The notes beneath the pieces are model-generated. The model was not told where the DNA came from and did not search any database. It was given only the letters and a program-made list of their open reading frames with translations. 64,000 nucleotides of DNA, taken from NCBI GenBank assembly GCA_024234505.1, contig JACKOD010000006.1:62001-126000 (forward strand). The letters are read 5' to 3'. This stretch comes from Hahellaceae bacterium. GTDB lineage: Bacteria; Pseudomonadota; Gammaproteobacteria; Pseudomonadales; Oleiphilaceae. Positions 8,679 to 16,512 of this stretch are shown here, piece after piece. Made by a program: the position numbers and the translations under genes. Every line of letters starts with the position of its first letter. Position 1 is the stretch's first letter.

Positions 8679-9093
8679 TTTTAATGCCTTCCTTTTTGTA
8701 TCTCGAAATCCGGTGGTTTGGTTTCTTCTTCTCAGCAGATTGATTTGTGCGACTTCCATTAATCTACGCGACAATCCCTGTTCGAAAGGCATCCCGCCGA
8801 TACGGAAAAATGGTTTGAGTGCGTCGTCATTGCGCGCCTGTTTACGCGCGGTTCTGAGCCCCAACTATCCGGGCCTAGACTACCCTATTTTGTTTCCATA
8901 CGAATCGCAAATAAGTTGGAAAATTCTAAACAAAAGGTACTACCAGTTCGCAAGTACCGAAGACTATTCGAATCGCATTTGAAAAGTAAATCCGAACGTT
9001 GATCATCCCTGGCGCGAGAATATAGTGATAAGATGCCAGATCGAGCCGGAGATCTTTCCGCGCCATTCCAAATCATCGACACAGAGCTATTCT
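8679..9093. other. Divergent intergenic region between the GT41-like gene and the DUF2750 gene
   Basis: It should hold promoters in both directions. The minus-strand frame of the glycosyltransferase remains open to 8864 and could encode up to 62 more residues if a TTG start is used, but the strongest ribosome site favours 8678. The AT-rich part at about 8885-8985 is the likely promoter zone. No repeat or RNA gene was recognised. Confidence 0.4.
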
Positions 9094-9483
9094 ATGAGCC
9101 AGCCTTCATCCGACGATCTTCTTAAGTTAGATTGTGAAGCAAGATACGATTACTTTCTGAGTGAAGTTTCCGATAGCAGAGAAATCTGGATTCTGATCAA
9201 TGCCAATGAGCAGTTTCTTAAAATCTACTCGGAAGAGGACGGATTCGAATATTTACCCGTATGGCCAAACGCAGACGTTGCACAACGCGTCAGTCAGGAC
9301 GAAACCAACGACCTCACCCCCAAAGCGATATCCTTGCCTGAGTTTTTCAAAAAGTGGATACCCGGATTACAACGTGATGGCTTACAGGTTGGCGTCTTCC
9401 CTGCCGCAGATCAAACCGTCTGGATCACCGACCCCACAGAACTCGGTGAGGATTTGAAAGAGGAACTCTCCCATTTTGGTTGA
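9094..9483 (+). CDS. DUF2750 family protein
   Basis: A 129-residue soluble protein with the DUF2750 pattern: RYDYFLSEVSDSREIWIL near the start, FEYLPVWPNADVAQRV in the middle, and SLPEFFKKWIPGLQRDGLQVGVFP followed by a C-terminal PTELGEDLKEEL. The family has no established biochemical function. The start at 9094 (MSQPSSDD) gives the usual family length; the open frame extends upstream to 9025. It leads a same-strand run with the GNAT, transglutaminase-like and zapE genes, with gaps of about 35 bases or less, so it may be the first gene of that transcript. Confidence 0.8.
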   Translation: MSQPSSDDLLKLDCEARYDYFLSEVSDSREIWILINANEQFLKIYSEEDGFEYLPVWPNADVAQRVSQDETNDLTPKAISLPEFFKKWIPGLQRDGLQVGVFPAADQTVWITDPTELGEDLKEELSHFG

Positions 9484-9518
9484 TTAACGGCTGAACCCGC
9501 CCATACCAGGAAAATACC

Positions 9519-9989
9519 ATGACGCTTGCGATCGAAATCGCCACCACACCAGACCAATATACCGCAGGCCATGCACTGTTTTCCGACTATGCCCGCTACC
9601 TAGGGCTGGATCTGGAGTTTCAGGGGTTTAGCGAAGAGTTAACCCGACTCCCCCAAATGTACGGCCACCCGCGAGGATGTTTACTGTTAGCGCGAAAAGG
9701 CGAAGTCTACATTGGCGCAGTGGGACTGAGACAATTCGCTCCGGGTATCGCTGAAATGAAACGCCTGTTTGTGCAGACCGAGCATCAGGGGGTGGGCGCG
9801 GGCCGCCAATTGCTTGAAGCCTTTATCGCTCAAGCAAAAACCCTGGGCTATGCCTCCATCCGGCTAGACACGATACCTGAGCTGGACAAAGCGCTTAAAC
9901 TCTACGAAGCCTACGGCTTTATCCGGATTCCTCCCTATCGGCACAATCCCTATCCCAATGCGGTATTTATGGAGCGAAACATTGAGTAA
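9519..9989 (+). CDS. GNAT-family N-acetyltransferase
   Basis: A 156-residue protein with the GNAT fold. Beta-4 and motif A read GIAEMKRLFVQTEHQGVGAGRQLLEAFI (acetyl-CoA pyrophosphate loop QHQGVGAG). They are followed by YASIRLDT and the C-terminal KLYEAYGFIRIPPYRHNPYPNAVFMER. This ending is typical of small single-domain acetyltransferases acting on amines, for example amino acids, drugs or protein N-termini. The acceptor cannot be predicted. The 3' end overlaps the likely TTG start of the next gene by 8 bases, implying translational coupling with the transglutaminase-like gene. Confidence 0.88.
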   Translation: MTLAIEIATTPDQYTAGHALFSDYARYLGLDLEFQGFSEELTRLPQMYGHPRGCLLLARKGEVYIGAVGLRQFAPGIAEMKRLFVQTEHQGVGAGRQLLEAFIAQAKTLGYASIRLDTIPELDKALKLYEAYGFIRIPPYRHNPYPNAVFMERNIE

Positions 9990-10608
9990 CCTGATTCAAC
10001 CCGTCAACGCGTCCATGTCAGTCTATCTCGAGGCCACACACTACATCGACTGGCAACATCCGGAGGTATTCTCTCAGGCCCGGACACTGGCCCTGGGACT
10101 GACCACCCCCGAAGCCATTGCCAACAAATGCTTCGAATTTGTTCGCGACCAGATAAAGCACAGCCGCGATTACGCACTCAATCCGGTGACTTGCAAGGCA
10201 TCCGATGTGCTTCGCCATCGCACCGGCTACTGTTATGCCAAAAGCCATTTGCTGGCCGCGCTTTTAAGGGCAAATCAAATCCCTGCCGGATTATGCTATC
10301 AACGACTCACCCTCGACAGCGATCGCCCTCCCTATTGTCTGCATGGACTCAACGCCGTGTTTCTGGAACCCTATGGTTGGTATCGGGTTGACGCCCGAGG
10401 AAACAAGCCGGGCATTCATGCCGGATTCTGTCCGCCAGAAGAACAGCTCGCCTTCCCCATAACCCACGACGGCGAAGCCGACTTACCGGGTATTTGGGCT
10501 GAGCCCTTACCTGTGATCGTCCATCTGCTGGAAACCTCTGCCACCTATCAGGCTGTGGCCGAAAACTTACCCGATATTGAATCTTTGGAAGCCGTCACGC
10601 TCAAGTAA
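9982..10608 (+). CDS. Transglutaminase-like (papain-fold) protein
   Basis: A protein of about 208 residues with a transglutaminase-like Cys-His-Asp triad: Cys in HRTGYCYAKSHLLAALLRANQIPAG, His in YCLHGLNAVFL, and Asp in WYRVDARGNK. Bacterial members of this group are mostly uncharacterised proteases or amidases. There is no signal peptide. I prefer the TTG at 9982 because GGAG lies 7 bases upstream (GGAGCGAAACATTG). This overlaps the GNAT stop. An ATG at 10015 lacks a ribosome site but would remove only 11 residues. It is followed 9 bases later by zapE, so the two share a transcript. Confidence 0.82.
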   Translation: MSNLIQPVNASMSVYLEATHYIDWQHPEVFSQARTLALGLTTPEAIANKCFEFVRDQIKHSRDYALNPVTCKASDVLRHRTGYCYAKSHLLAALLRANQIPAGLCYQRLTLDSDRPPYCLHGLNAVFLEPYGWYRVDARGNKPGIHAGFCPPEEQLAFPITHDGEADLPGIWAEPLPVIVHLLETSATYQAVAENLPDIESLEAVTLK

Positions 10609-10617
10609 ACTATCCGC

Positions 10618-11775
10618 ATGTACACCCTCCCGACACCGCCTAAATGGCACTACCAGCGCCAGATCAAAGCTGGTCGCATTATCCCGGACCCGGCTCAGCA
10701 AATGGCGCTGGACGCCCTGGAAAACCTGTATGACCGACTGAGTGACCCGACCCAAGCCAAACAACGGGTGCAGGGATTGTACCTGTGGGGCAGCGTGGGA
10801 AGAGGCAAAACCTTTCTAATGGACCTGTTCACCGCCAGCCTGAAAGAAAGGCACTATCTTCGTTTGCATTTCCATCACTTCATGGCCCAGATTCATCGCC
10901 AGCTACGCGACAGACAGGGCCAGACTCATCCGTTACAAAAGATTGCCTGTCAAATAAGCCAACAAACCAAAATCCTGTGTTTTGATGAATTCTTCGTATC
11001 CGACATTGGTGATGCCATGTTGCTGGGCACCTTGATACAAGCCTTATTTGAAAACAGGGTAACACTGGTTGCCACCAGCAATACCGCCCCCCACGACCTT
11101 TATCGGGATGGTCTGCAACGTGCGCGTTTTTTACCCGCTATTCATGCCATCGAAACCCATACCTCGATACTGCATCTCAATGGGCTGAAGGATCACCGCA
11201 AACGACCACTCCATCACGAGCAAATAGTATTCATCGAACCCCGCGATGCGGTGGCCAAGCATCATCAGCGAGGCTTGCTCCTGCATCGCCTCGAACTGCC
11301 TTTACCCGATGAGGCGATGCCAGCACTCTCTGTGTCGGGACGAGCCATCCACTATGTCTGCCTCAACCAAACCACTATTTGTTTCACCTTTTCACAGCTC
11401 TGCGAAGGCCCACGCTGTGCGTTGGATTACATCGACATTGCACGTCGTTTCAATCGGGTCGTGATTTTGGGTATACCGGTGTTGAGTGGTCTGGTCTATG
11501 AACAAATTAAAGCCCGTGGTACGGAAGATGGCAGCGTGGGTTCAGGTGTTACAGGCGAACGGGCGGTTAAACTGGCTCCCTCGGATGATGCCACACGCCG
11601 TTTTATTGCCGTTGTCGATGAATTTTACGAGCGAAAAATAAAACTCTACCTGACCTGTCAGGTATCCATGGATGAATTGTACACCGACGGAAGTTTACTG
11701 TTTGAATTTGAACGTACCCGCAGCCGCCTGACAGAAATGGGCTCCAGGGAATACATGGAACTTACAGCAAAATAG
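10618..11775 (+). CDS. zapE: Cell division protein ZapE (AFG1-like ATPase)
   Basis: A 385-residue P-loop ATPase of the AFG1/ZapE family. Walker A is GSVGRGKT at residues 58-65, preceded by GLYLW. Walker B is ILCFDEFFVSD, and the sensor region reads LVATSNTAPHDLYRDGLQRARFLPAI. The N-terminal PPKWHYQRQIKAGRIIPDPAQ is the usual opening of the family. In E. coli ZapE is a Z-ring-associated ATPase that acts on FtsZ polymers at constriction and is needed under low oxygen or elevated temperature. Length and motif order are normal. No terminator is visible after the stop. Confidence 0.92.
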   Translation: MYTLPTPPKWHYQRQIKAGRIIPDPAQQMALDALENLYDRLSDPTQAKQRVQGLYLWGSVGRGKTFLMDLFTASLKERHYLRLHFHHFMAQIHRQLRDRQGQTHPLQKIACQISQQTKILCFDEFFVSDIGDAMLLGTLIQALFENRVTLVATSNTAPHDLYRDGLQRARFLPAIHAIETHTSILHLNGLKDHRKRPLHHEQIVFIEPRDAVAKHHQRGLLLHRLELPLPDEAMPALSVSGRAIHYVCLNQTTICFTFSQLCEGPRCALDYIDIARRFNRVVILGIPVLSGLVYEQIKARGTEDGSVGSGVTGERAVKLAPSDDATRRFIAVVDEFYERKIKLYLTCQVSMDELYTDGSLLFEFERTRSRLTEMGSREYMELTAK

Positions 11776-12002
11776 CTGTCACGTTGCCACTTCGATAAAC
11801 CTACTCACCCAACCACATATAAAATTAAACACTCTGACGCCCCTCTCCTAAGCGAAAAAAGATCTTTAAAAGACGCCAATACTCTCACAATTACCCTCAC
11901 GCCTCTTATATATTTGACTAAAATTCATACAGGTCCAGGTGCGTTTGATATCACTTTATTGCGCGCTTAAATCCACACTGATAAAAAAAGGAGGGAACGG
12001 TC

Positions 12003-12320
12003 ATGATGATTGCCCGCTGGAGTATTGACGCCAAATTTGGCTATAAACCTCAAGTCATTGAGCTTATGCAACGCTGGCTGCGCGAAATCGGTAGTCAGAT
12101 TGGCTGGAATGCCTCAAATACGCGACTGGTCACTGGCTCGATTGGCGCACTCGAATCTACGGTGCAATCCGAAGTGCAGGTGAAAGATCTTAACGAACTC
12201 AACGCGGCCTGGGAAAAGCTGGGCACCATCAGTGCACACCAGGCCTGGAGCAAAGAAATGGAGCCTTTCGTCGTCTCGGGTACACAACACTGGCAGATTT
12301 TCCGATTGATCGATATCTGA
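12003..12320 (+). CDS. Small hypothetical protein, possible dimeric alpha-beta barrel
   Basis: A 105-residue protein starting MMIARWSIDAKFGYKPQVIELMQRW and ending WSKEMEPFVVSGTQHWQIFRLIDI. The pattern of a beta strand, a long amphipathic helix and a repeat of the same suggests a dimeric alpha-beta barrel, as in NIPSNAP or ABM-like domains. This is a structural guess. The ribosome site is very strong (AAAAGGAGGGAACGGTC before ATG), suggesting high expression. The 227 bases upstream are AT-rich and look like a promoter region. The gene appears to be alone. Confidence 0.7.
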   Translation: MMIARWSIDAKFGYKPQVIELMQRWLREIGSQIGWNASNTRLVTGSIGALESTVQSEVQVKDLNELNAAWEKLGTISAHQAWSKEMEPFVVSGTQHWQIFRLIDI

Positions 12321-12397
12321 TCTATCTAAGATACAGTCCGGTTCACTCCGGCTCACTCACCTTCTTCGCATAGCGAAACTTCTGCCAAATGGTATAT

Positions 12398-13348
12398 CTA
12401 TACCGCTGGCTTAGGCTTTGGAGTGAAAACCTGGCGCGCACATAAATCACCAGGTGCAGGTACGGCATAGCCATGAATAAATGCCATGGCCTGAGCGTGC
12501 CTCTTGCTTCGGAAAGTGACATTCCGGGCATCGGAAGGACACGTTTCACTCCAGGACAGAATGAGACTGCGTACATCTTGAGGCAGCCCTTCAGGCAATA
12601 TCTTTGAATCGGCAAGGTGGAATTTTACGGCGGCGTTTTCTATATCCCCTCTGGCCTGACGATCTCGCCTGCTATTCCATGCCACAACATCCTGAAAACG
12701 GTACCATTTCTTTTTATCACATCGCCATGAGGCAGCATGCGTCAACGGCAAAAATCGAAACGGATCCCATTCGTGGGTCTGATTATCCAGGCCAAACGAT
12801 AAGAATGCCCCCATGATCGAATCAACCCGGTACATACCGGTGGGAATTCGAATGCCCCGGGCTCGAATTTGTTCGAGCGCCCACGACTTGATTGCACAGA
12901 GGTTACCGTGAAATCCGCCTTGTTTAGCCATTTGACGGCGTATTGCCTTGGCCGACGCCCCCGAAGTAGGCACCCCGCTGGTTCCTAACGCCGCCGCCTC
13001 AGACGCAAAGGTGTGAGAAATAGCCGCAATCGCCTCGCGGGTCACGCGAACATACCCATCAATGTAAACGGCATTTAATTCCCCTCGCCATATTTCATGA
13101 ATATGCTGATTCCAGGCATTCCCTTTGTCGGCCACAGGAATACTCCATACGAAATATGGTTTAGTCTCACTCGAAAGCGGGCTGACCACCTCTCGCGCTA
13201 TTTGCTCTGCCAATTCCTGGTTTCCGTTGATTAAGACATCAATGACTGAACCATCAGGAACGCTATTAATGGCACACAATATTGTTTCAGTCAGCGTAGG
13301 AATCTTTTCCCTTGACGCAAAAATCACCACATTAACCGGCCTATCCAT
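12398..13348 (-). CDS. Glycosyltransferase-like (GT-A fold) protein
   Basis: A protein of about 316 residues. The N-terminus (VNVVIFASREKIPTLTETILCAINS, IDVLINGNQELAEQIAREVV) resembles a GT2-type nucleotide-sugar-binding domain. The first carboxylate pair usual for such enzymes may be LNAVYIDGYVRVTREAI, and a later stretch (GMYRVDSIMGAFL) could hold the second acidic motif. The identification as a family 2-like glycosyltransferase is tentative. The ATG at 13348 has GAGGT five bases upstream; a TTG at 13375 would add nine residues. It is a single gene with no carbohydrate-locus neighbours. Confidence 0.6.
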   Translation of the reverse strand: MDRPVNVVIFASREKIPTLTETILCAINSVPDGSVIDVLINGNQELAEQIAREVVSPLSSETKPYFVWSIPVADKGNAWNQHIHEIWRGELNAVYIDGYVRVTREAIAAISHTFASEAAALGTSGVPTSGASAKAIRRQMAKQGGFHGNLCAIKSWALEQIRARGIRIPTGMYRVDSIMGAFLSFGLDNQTHEWDPFRFLPLTHAASWRCDKKKWYRFQDVVAWNSRRDRQARGDIENAAVKFHLADSKILPEGLPQDVRSLILSWSETCPSDARNVTFRSKRHAQAMAFIHGYAVPAPGDLCARQVFTPKPKPAV

Positions 13349-13712
13349 ACCTACCTCAATAACTGTTGCATCCAAAATGAGTCGTGCCAGTAGTTTGCCT
13401 GTAGATTGTCTATCTTGACCACACCATCATAGGGTATCTACTTGAAAAAAAATTTCCACACAATTGATCTGGCGAAAGCACATCGATACCGCTAATGACT
13501 ATTGTCTTTGACATTCCATTCGGAAATGCGCCGTCGACGCCAATCGTAAGGCGACTGATACCTTGGCGCATATTCACGCCATCCATTGTGTGCTATCTTT
13601 TTTCCGCTATAAATGTCCTCGCAAGCACGGATACTAACGGGCGGCAGCGGCGGTATCATGACCCCATAGAGGGTCAGCCTTATTCAACTGATTATTGATG
13701 ATGGAGTTCCCT
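13349..13712. other. Intergenic region between divergent glycosyltransferase-like and OmpA-family genes
   Basis: It must hold the two divergent promoters. A run of A residues near 13444-13451 is the most AT-rich part. A 67-codon plus-strand open frame at 13495-13698 has no ribosome site or recognisable content and is not called as a gene. Nothing else was recognised. Confidence 0.4.
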
Positions 13713-14531
13713 TTGAAGAATAAGCGTCTATGGCTTCCCGCCATGTTTTTGCTTTGTTTGCCATTAACTCAACCACTCTACGCCGCTTCCTGTAATGACA
13801 ATGACGATGTTTTTTCGGATTGTGCCGATGCCGCATTTGCCGAGCTAGAGGGTAATATCCAACTGTACTTTAGGGATGAGCGCAACCAGGCGCTCACTGG
13901 AGTGACGGTCATTCTGGGCGTACAAGGGTCAGAAAAGATATTCTCAGGCAACAAGAATTATATTGAACTGCCAGAAACACACCCGCTGTTTACAGGTGAC
14001 AGCCAGCTTTGTTTGTCGGCGAGCAAGCCCGGTTATGGCACCATCCGGCGATCCCTGAATGTGATTGATGGAACGGTACATGGTGATCACGTTTTTTATC
14101 TTACTCAGGGAGTAACAACAGGTGCCGAGCCCTGTGCATCGGACATTGTCAAGAAGTTGCTGGATACCAAAAGCATCGACATGCATGTGCATTTTGCGGT
14201 CAACCAGTCGTCTCTCGACCCTGCAGCCATTGCACAGGTAAACGAACTGGCCAAAGGCATTGCCGATATTAAAAAGTTACGTGGCAAAAACAAGCCTCGT
14301 TTTGAAGTTGTCGGACATACCGATAGCCAGGGAAACAAAAAGAAAAACCTGTCGTTGTCGAAAGCCCGTGCAAAAAGCGTGGCCGACTATTTGAAAGCGA
14401 ATAAGGATTACGCCCTGCAAGATCTCGATTTTGCAATCAAGGGATTAGGCGATACCGCCTTGCTGGTAAAAGGAAAGCGCCCCGAAGATCATGCCCAAAA
14501 TCGCCGGGTTGAGGTAAAGTTACTGAATTAA
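13713..14531 (+). CDS. OmpA-family outer-membrane/peptidoglycan-binding protein
   Basis: A protein of about 272 residues with a signal peptide (KNKRLWLPAMFLLCLPLTQPLYAA). The central beta domain (NIQLYFRDERNQALTGVTVILG...) resembles a carboxypeptidase-regulatory or transthyretin-like fold. The C-terminal OmpA peptidoglycan-binding domain spans about residues 155-272: VHFAVNQSSLD, FEVVGHTDSQGNKKKNLSLSKARAKSVADYL, QNRRVEVKL. It should sit in the periplasm or outer membrane and bind peptidoglycan. I chose the TTG at 13713 because GGAG lies 6 bases upstream and it gives a clean signal peptide. The in-frame ATGs at 13698 and 13701 lack a ribosome site and would add 4 or 5 residues. Confidence 0.85.
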   Translation: MKNKRLWLPAMFLLCLPLTQPLYAASCNDNDDVFSDCADAAFAELEGNIQLYFRDERNQALTGVTVILGVQGSEKIFSGNKNYIELPETHPLFTGDSQLCLSASKPGYGTIRRSLNVIDGTVHGDHVFYLTQGVTTGAEPCASDIVKKLLDTKSIDMHVHFAVNQSSLDPAAIAQVNELAKGIADIKKLRGKNKPRFEVVGHTDSQGNKKKNLSLSKARAKSVADYLKANKDYALQDLDFAIKGLGDTALLVKGKRPEDHAQNRRVEVKLLN

Positions 14532-14593
14532 TAACGTCAGCGAGCCCTCCCGGTTGAGGGCAATGGCGCAAATCACAACAGTGAATCTAATCG

Positions 14594-15916
14594 CTAGGTC
14601 TCTTTAAAAGCGCCCGCCTCCAAGCCATGTTTCGACATGAGCTTGTAAAAATCGGTGCGGTTGCGCTGGGCGATACGAGCCGCTTGCGCTACATTGCCCT
14701 CGGCAATGGCCAGCACCTTGGCCAGATAATTTCGTTCAAACTCGGCGCGGGCATCATTAAAGGATGGCAGATAGTCGGCCTGATTCTCGAGTGCCTGAGC
14801 CACCAGTGCTGCAGGGATAATCGGCGACGTGGCTAACGCCAGCGTCTGCTCCACCACGTTGATCAGCTGACGGATATTGCCGGGCCACGGCGCGCCCGCC
14901 AATAACTGCATCGCTTCAGGCGAATAGCCTTTCACCGGAATATCATGCTTTCGCTCAAGTAAATATCGGACCAGCGCTGGAATATCCTCGGCGCGTTCGG
15001 CCAAGGAGGGCAACTCCAGCTTGACGACCTTCAACCGGTAATACAAATCCTCCCGAAAACGCTGTTGTTTCATGGCGTCTTCAAGATGATGGTGAGTCGC
15101 GGAAATCACCCGAACATCCACCGGCTGCGAACGGGTACTCCCGACCGGCCGTATTTCGCGGTCTTGAAGCGCTCTCAATAATTTTACCTGCAGGGTCAAA
15201 GGCATGTCCCCTACCTCGTCCAGAAACAAGGTTCCCCCATCGGCTGCAAGAAATAACCCCTGATGCGCGTTAATCGCCCCGGTGAACGCCCCCTTCACAT
15301 GTCCGAACAATTCGGATTCAAGCAGGTGCTCCGGCAGTGCTCCGCAATTAATCGCAACAAAGGGTTTATCTGCACGGGCACTGGCTTTATGTATCGCACG
15401 CGCCAACAGTTCCTTGCCTGTGCCACTGGCACCCGTAATTAGCAGACTGACATCCGTTTTCGCTACGCGCTGAGCCTGCCCGAGTAAGGCTTCCATTCGT
15501 GTATTGGTCGTTATAATCTCGGCACGCCAGTCAGCTTCTTTACGTGGCGCATTCTGAAGCGCATCACTAATCGCCTGCATGAACTGATCCCGGTTCAACG
15601 GCTTGGTAATAAAGCTGGATACGCCTTGTTGCGTGGCAGCGACGGCATCGGGAATCGAGCCATGTGCCGTCATGATAATGACCGGTACGCCAGGATAAAT
15701 CTGCTGCACCTTGCCAAATAAACTTAACCCGTCCATGCCATCCATGCACAAGTCAGTAATGATCAGATCGGCACGTTTCGAGGACAGCCATTGCAAGGCT
15801 GCTTCGGCAGAATCAACACATACCGCCTGATAGCCTGCGGCTTCAAGACGTAAAGACAGTAGCCGTAACAAGCTGACATCGTCATCAACGAGCAATATGC
15901 AAAATGCGCGACTCAT
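14594..15916 (-). CDS. glrR: Sigma-54-dependent response regulator GlrR (QseF)
   Basis: A 440-residue NtrC-family regulator. The receiver domain has the phospho-acceptor Asp55 in LIITDLCMDG and the conserved Lys in FITKPLN. The AAA+ domain has Walker A GASGTGKELL and the sigma-54 contact loop GAFTGA. A C-terminal Fis-type helix-turn-helix follows (EGNVAQAARIAQRNRTDFYKLMSKHG). Domain order, length and the neighbouring qseG- and glrK-like genes match the enterobacterial glrK-qseG-glrR operon, where GlrR activates sigma-54 promoters in response to envelope signals. Its ATG overlaps the stop of the lipoprotein gene by four bases (ATGA). Confidence 0.9.
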   Translation of the reverse strand: MSRAFCILLVDDDVSLLRLLSLRLEAAGYQAVCVDSAEAALQWLSSKRADLIITDLCMDGMDGLSLFGKVQQIYPGVPVIIMTAHGSIPDAVAATQQGVSSFITKPLNRDQFMQAISDALQNAPRKEADWRAEIITTNTRMEALLGQAQRVAKTDVSLLITGASGTGKELLARAIHKASARADKPFVAINCGALPEHLLESELFGHVKGAFTGAINAHQGLFLAADGGTLFLDEVGDMPLTLQVKLLRALQDREIRPVGSTRSQPVDVRVISATHHHLEDAMKQQRFREDLYYRLKVVKLELPSLAERAEDIPALVRYLLERKHDIPVKGYSPEAMQLLAGAPWPGNIRQLINVVEQTLALATSPIIPAALVAQALENQADYLPSFNDARAEFERNYLAKVLAIAEGNVAQAARIAQRNRTDFYKLMSKHGLEAGAFKET

Positions 15917-16512
15917 GGCGACTCCTCTTTTGCTGTACGCACAACACGGTGCTTCATGCGTTTCTCTATATCGGTTAAGGCATCAATTTTACTTTGCAGG
16001 GCATTAACCTGGGCTTGTAACTGCTGGGCCTGAACGCGACTTTCTTCTGCCTGACGTTTCAACAATACCCGTTCGGATTTCTGTGCCTGCAGCTGTTGAT
16101 TAAGCGTTAAAAGTAATTGAATAACCCACTGCGACTTCGGCGCCAAAACCTGCCGATCAAGACCCGTCAACAGTCGTTCCGCCTCGCGAAGTTCGCGATA
16201 ACTCATCTCCGGGTGCGTCAGCAAGGCCGCTCGCCAGACAATTGCCTCTCCCTCGGTTGAAGCTTCCAGCGGTGCCAGTGTTGATCGCCGCTCGGCCACA
16301 TCCAGCATTAAGGTGCGTAGTACCCGGTCAACAATCGACTCCTGCGCGGTTTCGCAACGTGCGGCAACCTCGGGCGGCAAGGGTATTTCAGGCAAATGAT
16401 GAGTATAACGGGGAGCACCAAAATGACTGCAGGCCGACAAGGACACCACCAACACAACCCAGATCAGTCGGGTGTTAATTTTGCTCACAACCATACATTT
16501 ATCAAAATCCAT
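15913..16512 (-). CDS. qseG: QseG-like outer-membrane lipoprotein of the GlrKR system
   Basis: A lipoprotein of 199 residues (or 193 from the ATG at 16494). It has a short hydrophobic signal, the lipobox LSAC (VVLVVSLSACSHFG), then a helical body ending in a coiled coil (LLKRQAEESRVQAQQLQAQVNALQSKIDALTDIEKRMKHR). Lipoproteins in this position between glrK and glrR are the QseG/YfhG family. In E. coli QseG contacts the kinase and controls its activity. The start overlaps the kinase stop by 11 bases and the stop overlaps glrR by 4, so all three genes are translationally coupled. Sequence similarity to E. coli QseG is expected to be low, so position carries much of the call. Confidence 0.75.
   Translation of the reverse strand: MDFDKCMVVSKINTRLIWVVLVVSLSACSHFGAPRYTHHLPEIPLPPEVAARCETAQESIVDRVLRTLMLDVAERRSTLAPLEASTEGEAIVWRAALLTHPEMSYRELREAERLLTGLDRQVLAPKSQWVIQLLLTLNQQLQAQKSERVLLKRQAEESRVQAQQLQAQVNALQSKIDALTDIEKRMKHRVVRTAKEESP

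Noticed and set aside
8679..8864. N-terminal extension of the GT41-like protein from a TTG start
   Set aside because: Open reading continues, but the ATG at 8678 has a strong ribosome site and the TTG has none. Left as a possibility only.
13495..13698. 67-codon plus-strand ORF before the OmpA-family gene
   Set aside because: No ribosome site, no family resemblance, and the composition looks non-coding.
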